The position numbers and the translations under genes were made by a program. 64,000 nucleotides of DNA from positions 8,251,712-8,315,711 of the forward strand of contig JASXTE010000008.1 in NCBI GenBank assembly GCA_030280995.1. The letters are read 5' to 3'. This DNA comes from Hemileia vastatrix. Taxonomy: Eukaryota; Basidiomycota; Pucciniomycetes; Pucciniales; Zaghouaniaceae. Below the pieces are notes generated by a model, which had not been told where the DNA came from, made no database searches, and was given only the letters and a program-made list of their open reading frames with translations. The stretch's first letter is position 1. Every line of letters begins with the position of its first letter. This document shows positions 1-11,516 of the stretch, piece after piece.

Positions 1-2189
1 CTCGTCGCTTGCTCCAATGAAATTAAATTAATTTGAGACCCTGAATCGACCAAGGCCTTTACTTCTTTACCGTTAAGAGTTACCACCAGGTAACCCAGGG
101 GAGCGGAAAAATGTGTATCTACATCTTCCCCAAACTTTTCAGCATTTTCACAAATATATTCCACCTCTCCAGTGGAAACCCGACGCCTCGTCAAATGCTT
201 CTTTTGCTTTTCAGCAAGCGCCGGACTAATTGTAAATAACTACCCCAAAGATAAGGGAGTCTGCAGTTTATTCACCCTATTCAAAACTGCGTCCATCGCA
301 TTAGCTTGACCAGAAACTACTGGCCGCTCATACTGGACCTTTGATTTAACAACCTTGGCACTGGGTACCTCTTGAGGTCCAACCGAGCCATCTTCACCCC
401 CCATTATAACATCTTCACTTTCTATAACCCTAACTCCGTCACCAGCTTCTTGCACTAATCCTGATCCATCGCTAGTCCTTCTTACTCCCTCCATTGGGAT
501 GGGACCACTAAAACTTGGTCTGGGTAGAGACGCCAACGGTACGTCCTCCTCAGAATCCGAATCATCCTCTGGCATAGGCTCACCATTTAAATCAAACTTG
601 CTATAACTAGGGGGCCCCATATCAGCAATCCCCTTCTGCATTTTATATAACTCGTCCTTAGAGTAAGGGTTCAATTTGTTGACGGCAGTTTGAGCACTAG
701 AATTCTTGTCCTTAGAGTAAGGGTTCACTTTGTTATTGGCCTTTCCAGGATTAGCCCTCAATTGGCTCTGAATGCTACTTTTCGCCTTAGTAGCAGCTGC
801 TCTTCTAGCAGCATTATCATCGTATTCGCCAGCCATACAGCTACCCTCCACCTGGGCAACCGTCGCCAGCTCTAAACCTCCAAAAGAAGTAGAAAATGTG
901 GCTTTACTGACCTCTTTCATCTTGCCCTTGTCAGCTTTACCACCATTACTATTACCATTTTTGCCACCCTTGTCATTAACATCTTCATCCGTCACCTCTT
1001 CAAATCTGGCTCTCCTTTCAGCCGTTAAACTTCTTCTGACCAAATCAGAAGGAGACTGTCCATCACTGGGCTTGATGAACGAACCATCAGGAAATTTATA
1101 AACTTTACCATCAAATAAAACTCGCCCAGCATCCATATCCTTATCAAGAGCAAAACATGCTGTTGCTCTGTGCCCCCTCCTATTACAATAGGAGCATACC
1201 TTTGGCTCATCATAGCCACCTCTATATCCATTACTACCACCATTCCCACCATTTCTCCCATTGCCTGGGAAGCGGTTACCATTATTATTGCCATTATAAT
1301 TTCGACATTCATAGCCTCTAGATTGATAAGAAGTCAACGTTGACGAAGAAGCGATTGGGGCCTTGTTGGCCTTCTGAGTCTCTTGAACAAATATTTTTAA
1401 TTGTTTAGTTAAATCGGCCAGGTGATAGACCATCTTATTATCTACATTGCCCTCAACTTTAGCAGCAGGTAATCCCATTTGTGCCTTCTTGGCCTCCTGG
1501 GCTTTGATCATAATATCGTTGTTTTCGGCCAAAACTTCGCTAACCTTGCTAACATATTAAGTGCATGACTCTTGATATTTGTCCAACGCCAATAACTTGA
1601 GATGGGCCTGAATGTTTTCTTTTATAACCTCCTGAGCCGGCAGTTTCTGCTCACCATTAGGCAGTTCCTTCATCAAATCTTTTCTTGAAAGATCCTTCAA
1701 GACGTCCATACGAATATCCCTGCTGCATGCTGTCCAAAACAAATCTTTTGCTTGGTTCTCATGCACTAACTCGTCCACGAGTATGAGATATTCCACCACT
1801 TCATCAAACTGAACACAGAGCTTTTTGAAGTCAGCCATAGAAGAAACTCCACCTTTTGCTTGCCAGTCTCCAACAATTTTATTAAGGTCCATCATAGTAA
1901 ACCTAACACCCCATCTATCAACCATAGCTTTAGAAAGCTTAACCCAATCCTTGTCCTTGAATGCCTACATAGCAATAACCTCTTTTTCAACCTCCCTATC
2001 AGCAATAAAAAACCTAACTTGCTTCACCATATCCACATGAGAAGCACCATCAACAGCAGCAGCAGCTTCATACCTGCTAATGAACCATTTAACCTCCTCC
2101 CCATCAAACTTTGGGCCATCCCAAGAAACAATCCTAACAGAGGGAGTAAGAGGGTTAGATGATCCAGAAGCAACAGCAGAAGAAGACAT
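1..2189 (-). pseudogene. Gag-protease of element A, left copy, three in-frame stops, truncated
   Basis: The reading frame starts at an ATG at 2189 (MSSSAVASGS) and is broken by stops near 1962 and 1554, both also present in the right copy, and by an extra stop at 240-242 (GAG to TAG) found only here. The middle holds a CCHC zinc knuckle, CSYCNRRGHRATAC (CX2CX4HX4C), an RNA-binding motif of retrotransposon Gag. An acidic, serine-rich linker follows, then the start of a retropepsin-type protease; the active-site DSGSQ is readable at about 40-55. The N-terminal 200 residues align by eye with the Gag of element C at 51689-52471, which shows where the stops fall. The gene is not intact in this copy. 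Confidence 0.85.
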
Positions 2190-2346
2190 CCCAATAAGTA
2201 ATGAAAAGCGTTAACAATTGATAAAATAACAAGCCTCTTGCAGGCCAATAACAAAAATCGAATTAGAGTTCCAGAAAATAAGCCTCTTGCAGGCTAAGAA
2301 CGTTCTTGATCCAAGTAAGTCTTTAAAGAAAGCTAGAGAAATCAAA

Positions 2347-2363
2347 CCCCACGTTGGGCGCCA
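2347..2363 (-). promoter_or_regulatory. Primer binding site of element A, left copy
   Basis: Read on the minus strand this is TGGCGCCCAACGTGGGG, two bases inside the LTR end. TGGCGCC is the common PBS core that pairs with a tRNA 3' end. It fixes the strand of the element and the inner LTR border. Confidence 0.85.
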
Positions 2364-2365
2364 GC

Positions 2366-3514
2366 TATGGTAAGGTAAACTCTTACAGTCGCCTTGCTGT
2401 AAGCAGAATCCGGAGGAGATATGTGGATTTAGCTGAAAACCCCGTCCTTCCAATAAAAATAACAAAATGGGAATTCTAAATCACTAAGCTAACCAGTCTA
2501 CTTGGATCTGATTGATAAAAGTAATGAAACTCTAAAATAATTAACGCTTATTGAGATTTAAATAAAAGTGGCTGTTGAGAAAAGAAATACTGATAACAAC
2601 AATTAAGGTGTACAAGTGAAAGATCTGAAAAGATTGACTTTTATGTTTTTATAATAATTTGAGTTTTTATGAGACAGCAATAATCAAGTCCCAGTGATGA
2701 AGACCTTTCTAAAGATACCCTGTATGAAGTGTGATTTAAATTGTTGAGTAGTATTTCTAAAATGTTATATATATAAAATATAAAGTTATAATGGTATTAA
2801 AGTTTATTTAATTTGTTGAGTAATTAAAAATGAGACTGTTGTGGTTAAAGATTAAGCTGTATGTTGTATCCCCCCTCTCAATTTCGAGTTTGAGAGGCGC
2901 TTAAGTATTCCTAGTCATGTGCCTAAGTTTTCCCCTCCAGAGCTCTCCCAGAGTCAATCCGGAGCCCGTACGGAGCCGAAGCGGAGTCCGAACGGAGTAC
3001 GTACGGAGTCGAAACGGAGACAGAACGGAGTCCGAACGGAGTCCAAGCGGACTCAATTGGAACCTTTAAAACTATAATAAAAAATCTAGAAAAATTACAC
3101 ATGATAGAGCCACTTTCCCTTTATATTCCAAACTAATTTTCGTAGTCTGCGCAGCTCTAATTTTCCTGTGAAAATTCATCAAAGTTAAGTAATTTTCTGA
3201 AAACGTAAATATTTCTATAAAACTTTAAAATTCATTTTAAAAATATAAGAAAAATAGTAAAAATTTTGGAAAAATTTCCTAAGGTTCTTGAGTGACTCGA
3301 CTTGATACTAATAAACTTTTCAGACCGTAAAATAAGTTTTCTCCGTAAATTAAATTGATTTTGTGTAGGCATTCGTTCGTGACCAATTTCTTCATATTTA
3401 AAACTCAAATAAATTAAATAAAACCCTTTTATATAAAAAAATAACACCAATCTTGCACACCTTAATAACTCCATTTACGTACTTAGGTGCCATACTAAAC
3501 TTTAGGCTACCACA
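2366..3514 (-). repeat. LTR of element A (shared by both tandem copies)
   Basis: On the minus strand this 1149-bp LTR starts TGTGGTAGCC at 3514, next to a polypurine tract, and ends near TACCATA just before the PBS. It matches 11517-12668 at well over 95 percent. It serves as 3' LTR of the body on its right and 5' LTR of the body on its left. It holds CGG-containing direct repeats (about 2957-3055) upstream of the likely transcription start; that start is inferred from the position of the R segment in element C. The exact inner border is uncertain by a few bases. Confidence 0.88.
2957..3055. repeat. CGGAG direct repeats in the LTR, about 11-bp period
   Basis: About nine imperfect units of CGGAGTC plus 3-5 bases follow each other at roughly one helical turn. 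The stretch is strikingly GC- and CpG-rich in an AT-rich LTR. It sits in U3, just upstream of the segment that aligns with the R start of element C, where promoter elements would be expected. CGG triplets are the half-sites of fungal Zn2Cys6 factors, so a tandem activator site is a reasonable but untested reading. Confidence 0.7.
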
Positions 3515-3524
3515 TCCTCCCTCC
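3515..3524 (-). promoter_or_regulatory. Polypurine tract of element A
   Basis: The minus strand reads GGAGGGAGGA directly before the LTR start TGTGGTAG. It primes plus-strand DNA synthesis. The same sequence and position recur in element C at 24495-24504. It proves that the LTR at 2366-3514 ends the body lying to its right. Confidence 0.85.
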
Positions 3525-4178
3525 AATTGAGAATGTCCCCATTCGTAAAACTTTGCATATGTGGTTGAGCAATTCCAAAAGAATTATCCTTTCTAATAAA
3601 ATAATTTGATAAATTTGTTTTAGCTGGTCTTCTTTTAATTCTTTATAATAAAAACGCTGTTTCTTCTTCTCTGGCTTGATATAACATAAAATAAAATAAA
3701 TCTTGTGATGATTCCACTACTGAGAGCAAGGTTTGAATCCCTTCAGACTCCCATATACCAGTCTTCCTTCTTGTCACAGCATTGAGAGAGTGGATCTTCC
3801 TATGAGCCGAATACTCCTGATTCCAACCTCATAGGGCCCCCCCGCTGAGCCGAATTCTATGATTCCAATCTCGCCATAAGGTCCTCCAAGCTTCACACCA
3901 AAAATGGCCTAACACTGAGGCACTAAAAAAAATCATTCCCTAAAATCCAACTACCATCCTAACTTCTGATTCCTTCATCATAATTTTCAAACTTTGCTAT
4001 ACAGCAAACCCATAAAATACTTTTGCCAGGCTTCCAATGATAATATTAACTTTAGACCATGTTAAAGCGCCACAAATTTCACCTAATTAACCATTATGCT
4101 TTCATTAGCATCATCACCACCTAAAATTTTAACCTCCTAAAGCTTATCAGCACCCAATTCCAGAAATAATTGAATAAC
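3525..4178. other. Non-coding 3' part of element A
   Basis: I see no reading frame of substance here. The first 30 bases resemble the equivalent place in element C (24505-24530). The rest is AT-rich with a C-run near 3836-3845 and no recognisable motif. Confidence 0.5.
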
Positions 4179-4820
4179 CAGTTTAGAGTCTTAGTGGACA
4201 GTGATAAATTAAAAGATTGAATTGAGTTATCCAAACAAGATTGACATTCAAGTTTATAGTCTTGGTGGACCAAACATATAATCGATTGCCAGTTTATGGT
4301 CTTGGTGGACCAAAGATCGTTTAGGTGCATAAATAACTTGATATATTCCTAAATAAGGCCTAGGCTTGACCAAAGATTGAATAAATTTGATAATCCAGTT
4401 TAATGTCATAGTGGACCAAACAATGAATGAACTACCAGTTTAAAGTCATGGTGGACCAAACATTTAATCGATAAGAAATCCAGTTTAAGGTCATGGTGGA
4501 CCCAACAGCTTGATAACAGCCCAGTTTAAGGTCTTGGTGGACCTAACATTTGATAACACTCCAGTTTAAGGTCTTGGTGGACCTAACATTTGATTTATAT
4601 AAAAAAAATCCGTCTCCGAAAATATCCATAAAATCTTAATCATCCTTGAAATTCAGTTTAAAGTCTTGAAGGACTAACAGCTCCAATATAAAATCTTTAA
4701 TGAAAGTCTTGAAAATTAGCCAGTTTAAAGTCTTGGAGGACTAACGGCTCCAAAATTTGTATAAAACCCTTAAGGAAAGTCTTGAACAGTAGCCAGTTTA
4801 AAGTCTTGGAGGACTAACAG
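4179..4820. repeat. Array of 11 hairpin motifs CAGTTTA-N-NNTC-loop-GANN
   Basis: Eleven copies of a roughly 22-nt motif recur every 36-90 bases. Each has a leader CAGTTTA, one spacer base, then a 4-bp stem around a 6-nt loop, for example GGTC-TTGGTG-GACC and AGTC-TTGGAG-GACT. Stem bases change in pairs between copies, so pairing is largely kept while sequence varies; one or two copies have a mismatch in the outer pair. The DNA between motifs is not conserved. Function unknown. Confidence 0.8.
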
Positions 4821-5051
4821 ATATCTTGAAGTAAAATCCCATAGGTATTGAGTTCCCCTAGACCCTTTTTCCTGTCTAAACTATATGAATAAACTAAAAA
4901 GAATAGTGACTGAAAAATAAAACTAAGAAATATAATAATAATTTTGATTTAATTAAATATTATTATTATTATTTTTTTTTGTTATATTTATATTTTTATT
5001 ATTATTTTTTTATTTGTAATTTTTTATTTTTTATTTTTATTTTTATTTTAA

Positions 5052-5098
<47 letters not shown>

Positions 5099-5902
5099 TT
5101 TTTTTATTTTATTTTAATAAAAGATTTTAGAAAAGATAGTTTTGAAATAAAAGTTAAAATTTAATTTTAAAGAAAGATAAATGAATCGTGAAAAGAAAGA
5201 TAAAAAAGGTAAAAGAATTATCAAAATTAAAATTTTAAAAGATGCCCCCCGGCCATTTGATGAGCCGTACCCTCGACATCATACCCACATCCAAGTGCAA
5301 CTTGATGTGGTTACACAATTTTGAGAAATTGAAAAGAAAAGAAAATAAATGAAAGTTTTTAGAAGTTGATTTTTATAATGATGATCACTGGGTGGGCTCC
5401 CTCCAATTTATAAAAATGATTAGAGACCACCAGTGAGCATCACCTTTACAATAATTCATAATATATATTTAAGAAAAAAAATCACAATCTATCATAAAAA
5501 AATCAAAAACAAAATAAAATAAAAGAATCTTGAATCCGGCGTTGAGAGCGGTGTCTCTTGATTTGTTCCAGTTTATAGTCTTAGTGGACTTCCTATAATT
5601 AAAAGACAAAGCCAGGATTCAACTAGAAACAGGGAAAATTTTGGAAACGAACATTATGGGGAAATTGTGTATAGAGCAGCCAGCCCATCAATTACCCCCA
5701 CACTTGCCAATATTAAATTAAGAAGGTTCCCCTGTGAACACTTCTTCCAATAAATTTTTAAATTTTCCAACACTATCTTCACCCATATTTTAAGAATTTT
5801 AAATTTCAAAAATTTCAAAGAGGATTTTCTTGCATTTCGTTAAGTTTCATCAAAGTTTTGTCGCCCATAGGCAGTGTAACGACAGTAAAGTATTTTGATA
5901 AA
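4821..5902. other. AT-rich spacer of element A with microsatellites
   Basis: This contains a T-rich block with an ATT microsatellite (about 4955-5115). It also holds a short segment near 5244-5312 about which element C has a clear relative at 37483-37545 (both include GATGAGC and an AACTTGATGTGG-like or CACCTTGATGTGG-like string). One lone hairpin motif lies at 5567-5590. No coding region is visible. Confidence 0.6.
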
Positions 5903-6165
5903 AAGAAGATAGTTTATCCTCATTGCGGAGGTCATCATAAAATTTCGTTGATATCATAGTTTATCCTCGTTGCGGAGGTCGATAAGATTTTTATAAACAT
6001 CATAGTTTATCCTCATTGCGGAGGAATCCATAAAATTTCATTGATATCATAGTTTATCCTCATTGCGGAGGTATCCATAAAATTTGATAAATGTCATAGT
6101 TTATCCTCGTTGCGGAGGTAATAAAATTTTCGTTGATGTCATAGTTTATCCTCATTGCGGAGGTA
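5903..6165. repeat. Six hairpin motifs TAGTTTATCCTC-loop-GAGG
   Basis: Six near-identical units, TAGTTTATCCTC then ATTGCG or GTTGCG then GAGG, are spaced about 47 bases apart. The CCTC/GAGG stem replaces the GGTC/GACC or AGTC/GACT stem of the array at 4179-4820 while the leader and loop size stay the same. The last unit overlaps the 3' end of the integrase frame. Confidence 0.8.
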
Positions 6166-7845
6166 GACTTTGGCACTCCTGGTGCCTCTAGGATAGAACC
6201 GTTTCACTTGATCGGCCGCTACCCTCTTCTTCAATACTACTCCATCCAACTCTTCTAGCACATATGAACCGCCAGAAACTTGCTCCTTAACTTTATACGG
6301 TCTATTCCACCTATCTGCAAACATCTTTCCCCACTGACTTTCCAAACTCCTATTATACACCAGGACCATATCACCTGGGTTCAAAGGTTTCCTTAATCAA
6401 TGTGCCAACCGCTCATCCCAATATCTAACTGATTGATTTCGGATCTTCATCATCCGCAAATATGCCTTTTCTAAATATTCTTCTTTCTTTTCTAGCTGCA
6501 TCATTCTTGCACACAATAATTCTTCAGTAGTTTTGACCGTGTCCCAGTCAACTCCAAGATATGATTCAGCTTCTAAATCAACCGGTAAAACTGCTTTCTG
6601 TCCAAAAACAAGTTCATAAGGTGAAAATCCGGTCGTCCTTTTGGCAGTGATTCGATCAGCAAATAAAACTAAAGGTAAATAGTGCCTCCACTTTTCAGCA
6701 CTTGTCCCACACATTTTAACTAAGGCATCCTTAATAACTTGATGCCCTCTTTCAACCATGCCTTCAGCTTCAGGATAATATGGGGTTGCTACCCTAACCT
6801 TTGATCCAACTTTCAATACGGCCTCTTTAAACTCTGTCCCAAATTCAGGACCTCCATCTACCGTCACCAATTTCATCACTCCATACCTATATACCCAATT
6901 ATTCAAAAAAAATTCTGCCACATTTTTGGCAGTTAAATTAATAAGAGGCGCTGCCTCTACCCAACCAGATAAATCATCTCTGGCCACAATTAAATATTTA
7001 TACCGTCCCTCTTTTATATGAACGGCATCTAAACTAACTCTCCCAAATAGCGTATATTCACCGGTTGCGCGTCCAGGTTCTTTTGGCCTTAAATAACTTC
7101 GTCTTTGACATTCTTCGCATTACTGAACCCACTGTTTAACAGCCATCTTCATGCCAGGCCACCAAATTTGATCAGAAATTCTTCTAAACGTTTCTCCAAC
7201 TCCTCTATGCCCGAGATCTTCATGCAGTGATTTCAAAACTAATTCTTGCCCCTTCTGTTGAGTTATAACTACTTGAGGATTGGGATACCTCCTCCTCATT
7301 AAACGTCGACCAGATAGGTAAAATGTAGTTGACTTCCTCTTGATAGCCACCCATTCATCGTCTTCACAATCTTCTGGCCTTTCTAAAGTCAACAAATATT
7401 TGACTAACAAAAAATAAAAACCAGTCTGACCCCAGACTTCATCTTGAAAATCGATTAATATAACATCAATAGCGACTTCTGTATCACCAATATCACCTGC
7501 ACATGAATGAGCCAATAATCTTTGACCCCTAAATAAATCTTTAACCAAGTTATGTCAACGTTTTTCTTCTGAACCTTTGGATCCTTCGTAAACCGTATTT
7601 GAAAATACCTCTTTCTCATCATCCACCTTTTTATATAAATTCTCCAATTCTCCAACATATACACCATTCCTTAATTTACTACTATCCCACACTACTAATC
7701 CATCTTCCTCTACATACACCACATCTTCTTCTACCACCTTTCTACCAAATTTATCTACACCTTTTCCAACACCTTTATTAACATAAAAACTATTTTCCAG
7801 TTTATCCTCTTGGTGGAGGTCATCATCACCATAATCTAAACACAA
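6139..7845 (-). pseudogene. Integrase of element A with upstream linker, broken by stops
   Basis: The enzyme would insert element cDNA into the genome. The frame runs from an acidic linker (7845-7550) into a zinc-binding HHCC module (HEDLGH, then CEEC near 7118). The catalytic core at 6984-6400 keeps its D, D, E residues in SLDAVHI, VTVDGGPEF and GMVERGH. A C-terminal part (6384-6139) includes NPGDMVLVYN. Stops at about 7549, 7120 and 6396 split it. No chromodomain follows, only hairpin repeats. The active-site residues survive although the frame is broken, which suggests fairly recent decay. Confidence 0.85.
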
Positions 7846-8475
7846 TAATCCTGCCAGTTTAACCTCATGGGGAGGTCCATAATAGAAGGAGATACTTGCA
7901 GTTTAACCTCTTGCTGGAGGTCCGGAATTGAATTTTCACAAAAATTATTTTTTTGTGTTTTAATTATACTGATATTTTTAATCGAATTTTGATAAGATTT
8001 TCACAGTTTACCCTCTTGCTGGAGGTCCATAATAGAAGGAGATAATTGCAGTTTAACCTCTTGCTGGAGGTCCGGAATAAAATTTTCACATGAATTATTT
8101 TTTTTTGTTTTAATTATACCGAGATTTTTAATTGGGTTTTGATAAGATTTTCGCAGTTTACCCTCTTGCTGGAGGTCCATAATAGAAGGAGATAATTGCA
8201 GTTTAACCTCTTGCTGGAGGTCCGGAATAAAATTTTCACATAAATTTTTTTTTTTGTTTTAATTATACCGAGATTTTTAATTGGGTTTTGATAAGATTTT
8301 CGCGGTTTACCCTCTTGCTGGAGGTCCATAATAGAAGGAGATAATTGCAGTTTAATCTCTTGCTGGAGGTCAGGAATAATATTTTCACATAAATTTTTTT
8401 TTGTTTTAATTATACCGAGATTTTTAATCAGGTTTTGATAAGATTTTCGCAGTTTACCCTCTTGCTGGAGGTCAT
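7797..8475. repeat. Tandem repeats of about 145 bp built of paired hairpin motifs
   Basis: About four units of roughly 145 bp follow each other. Each has two motifs, CAGTTTACCCTC-TTGCTG-GAGG and CAGTTTAACCTC-TTGCTG-GAGG, plus a spacer containing TTTTAATTATACCGAG. Single motifs lie at 7797 and 7853. Read on the minus strand, parts are open and give repeated DLQQEGK-like residues, but the spacers shift frame, so I treat it as non-coding. It occupies the place between protease and integrase where RT should be. Confidence 0.8.
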
Positions 8476-8727
8476 AAAACATACCCTTCCAATTTTTATC
8501 CAACCTAATTTGGCCCATTTTGCCTTTTTCACCGTTTTTAAATTTAATAGAAAAACCAGGTAAATCCAATAAACATATAGAAAAGTCCAAAACGTATTTG
8601 CACTCCAAAGTAATATTAACAGAAAATAATTGAGAATCCACTTGAATTATCTCCAAGTGAGCTGACCTATTGCAATCCGGGATCTCATCCTGAGGAGAGA
8701 TTACAACATTAGAGTGATCAGCCCCTG

Positions 8728-11343
8728 CTACCCCAAAAAATGAGGGCATCCATCCCTTTCCAACAAACATAATTCACCAGAAGCCGTCCGTTTAATATGC
8801 CGCTTCTTGGTGCAAACACAACACTGGCACAGAGTAGTAATCCCTGGCCGTGTTTCCCAACCTTCATCTCCAGGAGGCGCTAACCGCATATGTAACCTCC
8901 GCATATCTTCACCAGTGATCTCCAAACTAATCCCCATGCCAGCTTGATACCCTATCCTGGCCTCAAAATCAATCAAAAAAGGACCACCAAGAACAGTTTT
9001 GACTGCTCCTCTGGCCACATAAAAGTGAACCTTACAAACAGATCCACCAATGCCTAACCTGACATGCTCAGCTGTACCCATCAACTCTGTTGCATGCCCT
9101 CCAATGCCTCTGAGGTTTCCCCCAGTTCCACTTTTAATTGGCAAGCCTATACTCTTCGCTTGCTCCAATGAAATTAAATTAATTTGAGACCCTGAATCGA
9201 CCAAGGCCTTTACTTCTTTACCATTAAGAGTTACCACCAGGTAACCCAGGGGAGCGGAAAAATGTGTATCTACATCTTCCCCAAACTTTTCAGCATTTTC
9301 ACAAATATATTCCACCTCTCCAGTGGAAACCCGAGGCCTCTTCAAATGCTTCTTTTGCTTTTCAGCAAGCGCCGGACTAATGGTAAATAACTCCCCCAAA
9401 GATAAGGGAATCTGCAGTTTATTCACCCTATTCAAAACTGCGTCCATTGCATTAGCTTGACCAGAAACTACTGGCCGCTCATACTGGACCTTTGATTTAA
9501 CAACCTTGGCCCTGGGTACCTCTTGAGGTCCAACCGAGCCATCTTCACCCCCCATTATAAAATCTTCACTTTCTATAACCCTAACTCCGTCACCAGCTTC
9601 TTGCACTAATCCTGATCCATCGCTAGTCCTTCTTACTCCCTCCATTGGGATGGGACCACTAAAACTTGGTCTGGGTAGAGACGCCAACGGTACGTCCTCC
9701 TCAGAATCCGAATCATCCTCTGGCATAGGCTCACCATTTAAATCAAACTTGCTATAACTAGGGGGCCCCATATCAGCAATCCCCTTCTGCATTTTATATA
9801 ACTCGTCCTTAGAGTAAGGGTTCAATTTGTTGACGGCAGTTTGAGCACTAGAATTCTTGTCCTTAGAGTAAGGGTTCACTTTGTTATTGGCCTTTCCAGG
9901 ATTAGCCCTCAATTGGCTCTGAATGCTACTTTTCGCCTTAGTAGCAGCTGCTCTTCTAGCAGCATTATCATCGTATTCGCCAGCCATACAGCTACCCTCC
10001 ACCTGGGCAACCGTCGCCAGCTCTAAACCTCCAAAAGAAGTAGAAAATGTGGCTTTACTGACCTCTTTCATCTTGCCCTTGTCAGCTTTACCACCATTAC
10101 TATTACCATTTTTGCCACACTTGTCATTAACATCTTCATCCGTCACCTCTTCAAATCTGGCTCTCCTTTCAGCCGTTAAACTTCTTCTGACCAAATCAGA
10201 AGGAGACTGTCCATCACTGGGCTTGATGAACAAACCATCAGGAAATTTATAAACTTTACCATCAAATAAAACTCGCCCAGCATCCATATCCTTATCAAGA
10301 GCAAAACATGCTGTTGCTCTGTGCCCCCTCCTATTACAATAGGAGCATACCTTTGGCTCATCATAGCCACCTCTATATCCATTACTACCACCATTCCCAC
10401 CATTTCTCCCATTGCCTGGGAAGCGGTTACCATTATTATTGCCATTATAATTTCGACATTCATAGCCTCTAGATTGATAAGAAGTCAACGTTGACGAAGA
10501 AGCGATTGGGGCCTTGTTGGCCTTCTGAGTCTCTTGAACAAATATTTTTAATTGTTTAGTTAAATCGGCCAGGTGATAGACCATCTTATTATCTACATTG
10601 CCCTCAACTTTAGCAGCAGGTAATCCCATTTGTGCCTTCTTGGCCTCCTGGGCTTTGACCATAATATCGTTGTTTTCGGCCAAAACTTTGCTAACCTTGC
10701 TAACATATTAAGTGCATGACTCTTGATATTTGTCCAACGCCAATAACTTGAGATGGGCCTGAATGTTTTCTTTGATAACCTCCTGAGCCGGCAGTTTCTG
10801 CTCACCATTAGGCAGTTCCTTCATCAAATCTTTTCTTGAAAGATCCTTCAAGACGTCCATACGAATATCCCTGCTGCATGCTGTCCAAAACAAATCTTTT
10901 GCTTGGTTCTCATGCACTAACTCGTCCACGAGTATGAGATATTCCACCACTTCATCAAACTGAACACAGAGCTTTTTGAAGTCAGCCATAGAAGAAACTC
11001 CACCTTTTGCTTGCCAGTCTCCAACAATTTTATTAAGGTCCATCATAGTAAACCTAACACCCCATCTATCAACCATAGCTTTAGAAAGCTTAACCCAATC
11101 CTTGTCCTTGAATGCCTACATAGCAATAACCTCTTTTTCCACCTCCCTATCAGCAATAAAAAACCTAACTTGCTTCACCATATCCACATGAGAAGCACCA
11201 TCAACAGCAGCAGCAGCTTCATACCTGCTAATGAACCATTTAACCTCCTCCCCATCAAACTTTGGGCCATCCCAAGAAACAATCCTAACAGAGGGAGTAA
11301 GAGGGTTAGATGATCCAGAAGCAACAGCAGAAGAAGACATCAA
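8728..11343 (-). pseudogene. Gag-protease of element A, right copy, two in-frame stops
   Basis: The polyprotein would supply the particle coat and the maturation protease. It starts at ATG 11343-11341 and is split into open segments 11343-11116, 11076-10708 and 10683-8728 by TAG near 11113 and TAA near 10705. Both stops are also in the left copy. The last segment (651 residues) has a CCHC knuckle CSYCNRRGHRATAC, an acidic linker, and a retropepsin with DSGSQINLIS and a conserved GNLRGIGGH stretch. It ends in a cysteine-containing tail (LCQCCVC). Element C Gag reads through both positions, which shows they are stops inside a once continuous frame, or sites of readthrough. Confidence 0.88.
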
Positions 11344-11497
11344 AATAAGTAATGAAAAGCGTTAACAATCGATAAAATAACAAGCCTCTTGCAGGCCAAT
11401 AACAAAAATCGAATTAGAGTTCCAGAAAATAAGCCTCTTGCAGGCTAAGAACGTTCTTGATCCAAGTAAGTCTTTAAAGAAAGCTAGAGAAATCAAA

Positions 11498-11514
11498 CCC
11501 CACGTTGGGCGCCA
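11498..11514 (-). promoter_or_regulatory. Primer binding site of element A, right copy
   Basis: TGGCGCCCAACGTGGGG on the minus strand, two bases from the LTR end, identical to 2347-2363. Confidence 0.88.
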
Positions 11515-11516
11515 GC

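Larger units (their letters stand above)
1..3514 (-). mobile_element. Ty3/gypsy element A, left copy (cut by window edge)
   Basis: This is the left member of a tandem pair of family A. Positions 1-3514 match 9152-12668 almost base for base, with a shift of 9151-9154. On the minus strand it runs LTR (3514-2366), PBS, Gag, and the start of the protease, and is cut by the window edge. Its LTR is also the 3' LTR of the neighbouring copy, because a polypurine tract abuts its right end. That it is a retroelement is certain. Whether the tandem arose by recombination between LTRs, by duplication, or by misassembly cannot be told from here. Confidence 0.9.

Noticed and set aside
690..1101. Plus-strand frames of 61 and 109 codons (also 9841-10252)
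   Set aside because: Antisense shadows of the Gag linker in both A copies; composition follows the opposite strand.
4179..4820. CRISPR-like array
   Set aside because: Motifs vary in sequence, spacers range from 15 to 70 bases, there are no cas genes, and the DNA is eukaryotic.
8114..8770. 218-codon minus-strand frame with DLQQEGK repeats
   Set aside because: It runs through the hairpin tandem repeats and overlaps the Gag-protease end in another frame; repeated parts change frame from unit to unit.
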